Below, piece by piece: positions 21,851 through 24,835 of a stretch of DNA of 24,835 bases. The stretch's first letter is position 1, and each line of letters begins with the position of its first letter. Under the pieces are notes generated by a model that saw nothing but the letters and a program-made list of their open reading frames with translations, did not search any database and was not told the origin of the DNA. The position numbers and the translations under genes were made by a program. This DNA comes from a virus. The stretch is taken from positions 1 through 24,835 of the IMG/VR virus record IMGVR_UViG_3300006793_000265; one strand, given 5' to 3'.

Positions 21851-22714
21851 TTAACTCCAAGTTATTCTCATCATACCAGGTTTACCAGGAGTACCTCTAC
21901 AATAACAAAGACCGCCTCCACAAGCTGATTTCATTGAATTTGATCCGCCGCCGGATACTTGTCTAAATCCTCTACAACAGTTAGTACAACCACAGTATTG
22001 AACACAGTTTTCAATATGATAAGTGTGTCCGTTACTAATTCCCCAAGATGCTGAAACTGTCGTGTGTCGTCCAACACAGTCACAGTTTCCTCTGTACTTA
22101 ATAAATGCTGGTTCGTCACCTAAGTCTACCCAGTCAAACTTTTGACAGAAACATAATCCGTTAGCACACATGCCGTCTGTTCTGTTACCTTGGTTATTAC
22201 ATCTACAACTACAGTAAAGGTTATATCCACCTCTGCCGCCTGTCATACATGTACAACATAAGCATCTTCCACTAAATCGTGTCATACATCCTCTTGGTGC
22301 ATCACAACATGCTGTAAAACAGCCACAACCGTTGTTAACTGTTCCGTTGCCACCTGCGCCAATACACCAGCAGTAAATACATCCTGGTGCAAAGCATCCG
22401 CTCTGTCTAAATAGTGTTCTACGACCGTAGTAGCCACTCATTGATCCACAGCTAACCATGTCACACCAGCAACCTTTACAACAGTGTCCTGCGCCTGAGC
22501 CGCCTCCGCTCCACATTTCAAATTGTACTGTTTGCGCACAATCAGGTACTGTCCAAGTACCTGTTCGCTGACAGTGTGATCTACATCTGTGTGGACCACA
22601 ACATACTAAACAAGTGTTAAAGCAGGTACATGTACCACCTGGGGATCTACCAGCAGTTCGCTGACAAGTCCCGTCTGGGTATTTCATACCCGTGCTAATC
22701 ATCTCAGTTGCCAT
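21851..22714 (-). CDS. Extremely cysteine-rich tail-associated protein
   Basis: 287-aa protein with 43 cysteines by my count (about 15 percent), plus abundant Gly, Arg and Thr and no lysine-rich or membrane segments. Cysteines come in CC, CxC and CxxC clusters all along the chain, for example TCTCFNTCLVCC near residues 28-39, HCCKGCWC, CLCCTC and CSCRC. Gly-rich turns (MWSGGGSGAG, IGAGGNG, VSGGGSNS) resemble the GGxGG loops of phage fibre tips and the C-terminus (RGTPGKPGMMRITWS) resembles fibre proteins that end in a strand. It sits between a fibre with an S74 chaperone and a fibre-assembly-like gene, so it is probably a fibre tip or adhesin. The Cys could form disulfides outside the cell or bind metal. 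A GGGAG site is 9 bases before the ATG. It does not match any family I can name. Confidence 0.8.
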   Translation of the reverse strand: MATEMISTGMKYPDGTCQRTAGRSPGGTCTCFNTCLVCCGPHRCRSHCQRTGTWTVPDCAQTVQFEMWSGGGSGAGHCCKGCWCDMVSCGSMSGYYGRRTLFRQSGCFAPGCIYCWCIGAGGNGTVNNGCGCFTACCDAPRGCMTRFSGRCLCCTCMTGGRGGYNLYCSCRCNNQGNRTDGMCANGLCFCQKFDWVDLGDEPAFIKYRGNCDCVGRHTTVSASWGISNGHTYHIENCVQYCGCTNCCRGFRQVSGGGSNSMKSACGGGLCYCRGTPGKPGMMRITWS

Positions 22715-22715
22715 A

Positions 22716-24835
22716 TTATGCGTCTCCCTTTAATGTATTTATTTCTTGTTTTAATTCTTTAATTGCTTCAACTAATAGCGGTATAATTCTTTCGTATTGT
22801 ACAGTCATATAGTTCTCACCTGACGCACTATACTCTTCGAATATACCTGCTTCTTTGTCTTCATTTTGTGCAATGTCAAATGGTGCAGGTAACACTACTT
22901 CTGGTAGTACTGCTTTTACTTCTTGTGCAAGTAATCCTGCTTGTAATTCATCACCTTCAAATCCGTTTTCTTTAGCAAGCTCGTTTACTTTGTAAATTAC
23001 GCCATTTAAACTACAAACTTTTTCTAGTGCGTTTTCGATATTACCTTGAACATCCTTTAAACGTGCATCTGAATAGTTTGAAACAATATTGCCTGTTGCA
23101 CGTATTTGTCCAGCACTGTTTGGATCTGCTGTGTTAACACCTATACAACGTACACTTGTCATATTCTTAGATGCGTCAATAAGCTCACTGCCGCCCATTT
23201 GGAACGATCCAACGTTTACGTTAACACCTGTATCATCTAAAATTTGGAACCAAACTTTATTGTTGTCTTCTGGCTCTCTAAAGTCAATACCTTCAGGCGT
23301 TGCTCTAATTTCAAAATCAACACCTGCGTCACTTGATCCGTTAAATGTAATACTTGGATTAGCAGTACCGTATAAGTTAATAAGGCCTCGGTTAACATTT
23401 AATGTACCATTCATAGTATGCGTATCACTTGTAGCATTACCTAATGTGCCGTTACCGTTATAACTAAATGTTCCACTTGCACTTAAATTTGTAAATGAGC
23501 CAGAAGATCCTGATATTGACATGTTACTAATTGTACCACTGCCCGGAGATAGTGTTAACGATCCAGCCGGTGAAATTGTAACTGTACCTGTACCAGTTGG
23601 CGATAGTGTAACATTTTTATTAGCTGGACTTAGTGTAACTGTGTTGTTAGCATCTAATGATGTAAACTGTCCTGAACTTCTTGATACGTTACCAATTGCT
23701 CCTACAAAGCCGCCGCCACTATATATTCTTTTAGCAATACTTGCTCCGCCTTCGCAACGTAGCTGTCCTGTATCGCCTGAAGCATTTGTTGCATCACCTG
23801 TACCTGTAATATCAACTACGCCACTTGCATTTATACTTGTAAATGTACCTGTATTACTCGATACATTACCAATTGGTCCTTGGAAACTTCCTGCATAAAT
23901 TGCACCGCTTGCACCAATACCACCTGTTACTACTAGTGTACCCGATGTAGTATTAGTTGATGCTGTATTTTTTGTAAGTGTTACTGCATCGCTTGCAGTT
24001 AGTGTAGTAAATCCACCACTACTTTTTGTTGCTGCACCAATTGGAGTATTATCTATTGCACCAGCAAATATTGATCCGCCGACTCCTAGTCCGCCTGTTA
24101 CAACAACTGCTCCACTTCCGCTTCCGGAACTAGCAGTTGATGAACTAAATGTTGTATTACCACTTGCAGCAAGTGTAGTAAATCTACCTGTTCCTGCTGT
24201 AGTAGCACCAATGTTGATGCCGTCCATAGTACCAGCTGTATCAGAAGTAATAGTTACTGTGTCGCCTGATCCAATTACTACTGGTCCACCTGGATCAATA
24301 GTTACTGAACTGGTTGGACCTGTTGGTGATATATTAATTGTTTGTGCAGCTGCTGTAAAGTCTAAATTACCTGGAAATGCTGTTGGCTTTCCTGCTTCAC
24401 CAAGTGTAATTGTTCCTGTTGTAGATGCTAAAGTTAAATCACCTGCTGGTCTAATAGTAGCTTGCCCGCCTGGCTGAACTGAAACGGAAGATTGCGGACT
24501 AATGTCTACTGTGCCTGTGCCTGTTGGTTTGATTTGTACATTTGCATCTGCTGGATTTAGTTCTACTGGACCATCTGCATTTAATAAATCATTTGTTGTT
24601 AACGGTAATTCAAATATTGTAGTACCAGCTAACGCACTTGTTAGCACGTAGTTTGCACCATCTGACGTTAATTGGTATGTTGAGTTAGTTGGAATATCTA
24701 CTGACGATCCTAGTGTAACACCGTTACCTGTAATTTGTCCTGCTGCCGTACTAATAGTAATCATGTCAGCAGTTGCATTATAGAACGTTTGTCTACTACC
24801 TGGAAAAAACACTGGACTTACCATTGTTACTTCGT
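22716..24835 (-). CDS. Tail fibre with S74 chaperone domain (partial)
   Basis: At least 702 residues of a long trimeric tail fibre or spike, probably lacking its N-terminus. An ATG at 24824 is in frame but has no ribosome site and the frame stays open to the window edge, while its first residues read like the middle of a fibre. Repeats of VVTGGLGVGGSIFAGAI, VVTGGIGASGAIYAGSF and a diverged third copy, each followed by GxIGxxxxxxGxFTSL-type segments, and Pro/Thr repeats (KPTGTGTVDISP, SPTGTGTVTISP) indicate a beta-helical shaft. The last 118 residues form an intramolecular chaperone of the endosialidase (Peptidase S74) type: SDARLK with the Ser-Asp start at residue 585, GLLAQEVKAVLPEVV, YERIIPLLVEAIKEL. 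By analogy it cleaves before that Ser after trimer folding. Confidence 0.88.
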   Translation of the reverse strand, partial: EVTMVSPVFFPGSRQTFYNATADMITISTAAGQITGNGVTLGSSVDIPTNSTYQLTSDGANYVLTSALAGTTIFELPLTTNDLLNADGPVELNPADANVQIKPTGTGTVDISPQSSVSVQPGGQATIRPAGDLTLASTTGTITLGEAGKPTAFPGNLDFTAAAQTINISPTGPTSSVTIDPGGPVVIGSGDTVTITSDTAGTMDGINIGATTAGTGRFTTLAASGNTTFSSSTASSGSGSGAVVVTGGLGVGGSIFAGAIDNTPIGAATKSSGGFTTLTASDAVTLTKNTASTNTTSGTLVVTGGIGASGAIYAGSFQGPIGNVSSNTGTFTSINASGVVDITGTGDATNASGDTGQLRCEGGASIAKRIYSGGGFVGAIGNVSRSSGQFTSLDANNTVTLSPANKNVTLSPTGTGTVTISPAGSLTLSPGSGTISNMSISGSSGSFTNLSASGTFSYNGNGTLGNATSDTHTMNGTLNVNRGLINLYGTANPSITFNGSSDAGVDFEIRATPEGIDFREPEDNNKVWFQILDDTGVNVNVGSFQMGGSELIDASKNMTSVRCIGVNTADPNSAGQIRATGNIVSNYSDARLKDVQGNIENALEKVCSLNGVIYKVNELAKENGFEGDELQAGLLAQEVKAVLPEVVLPAPFDIAQNEDKEAGIFEEYSASGENYMTVQYERIIPLLVEAIKELKQEINTLKGDA
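22736..22743 (-). promoter_or_regulatory. Possible late promoter box for Cys-rich gene
   Basis: AATAAATA on the minus strand inside the last codons of the fibre gene. With T4 spacing the start is near 22730, giving a 16-base leader with GGGAG. The first base departs from consensus. Confidence 0.45.

Noticed and set aside
23089-24477. Several plus-strand open frames antisense to the fibre gene
   Set aside because: They mirror the low-complexity fibre repeats, are rich in Pro/Val/Leu without motifs, and lack ribosome sites.
1-24835. tRNA genes, CRISPR arrays, insertion sequences, attachment sites
   Set aside because: Gaps between genes are all under about 130 bases and hold only promoters, ribosome sites and terminators; no cloverleaf, repeat-spacer pattern, transposase or direct-repeat boundary was seen.

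Overview
This window is the late (virion) region of a T4-like marine myovirus. It is AT-rich. It carries clear T4-type neck, tail sheath, tail tube, head-completion and small terminase genes, with T4-like late promoter boxes (core GATAAATA or TATAAATA) in the short gaps between genes. The gene style (oversized gp18, gp14 and gp15, a 2OG-Fe(II) oxygenase family, a NodU-type carbamoyltransferase, S74-chaperone fibres) resembles T4-like phages of marine cyanobacteria and related marine hosts. No photosynthesis genes are present, so the host cannot be fixed from the sequence.

Layout. (1) 1-8039, minus strand: tail sheath gp18, tail tube gp19, a second protein that looks like a tail-tube fold, a small unknown protein, gp4-like head completion nuclease, gp16-like small terminase, and two unknown phage proteins, closing at a hairpin terminator with a UUCG loop at the window edge. 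(2) 8156-9289: a small plus-strand HNH nuclease gene converging on a T4 gp1-like dNMP kinase that has its own sigma70-type promoter, then an 81-aa unknown gene. (3) 9356-12904: divergent neck genes gp13 (minus) and gp14-gp15 (plus), driven from a back-to-back pair of late promoters 4 bases apart. (4) 12918-20907: an accessory sugar locus. The plus arm holds Nudix, HldE-like, HldD-like, cupin, two tandem 2OG-Fe(II) oxygenases and a GmhB-like phosphatase. It converges on a minus arm with a GT9 (heptosyltransferase-like) protein, a NodU/CmcH-type carbamoyltransferase and a third 2OG-Fe(II) oxygenase. (5) 21038-24835, minus strand: a tail fibre with an S74 chaperone domain, running off the window, then an extremely cysteine-rich 287-aa protein and a protein with a tail-fibre-assembly-like C-terminus, closed by a strong terminator.

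How it may work together. HldE (kinase plus nucleotidyltransferase), GmhB-like phosphatase and HldD (epimerase) are three of the four enzymes that make ADP-L-glycero-D-manno-heptose. Only the isomerase GmhA is not seen here. The convergent arm offers a possible user of the sugar (GT9) and a possible decorator (O-carbamoyltransferase). I infer a phage-encoded route to make, transfer and perhaps carbamoylate a heptose-like sugar, on the virion/fibres or on the host surface. The supply arm has a host-like promoter while the transfer arm has a perfect T4 late box, which suggests that the sugar is made first and used late. This is the most interesting system in the window.
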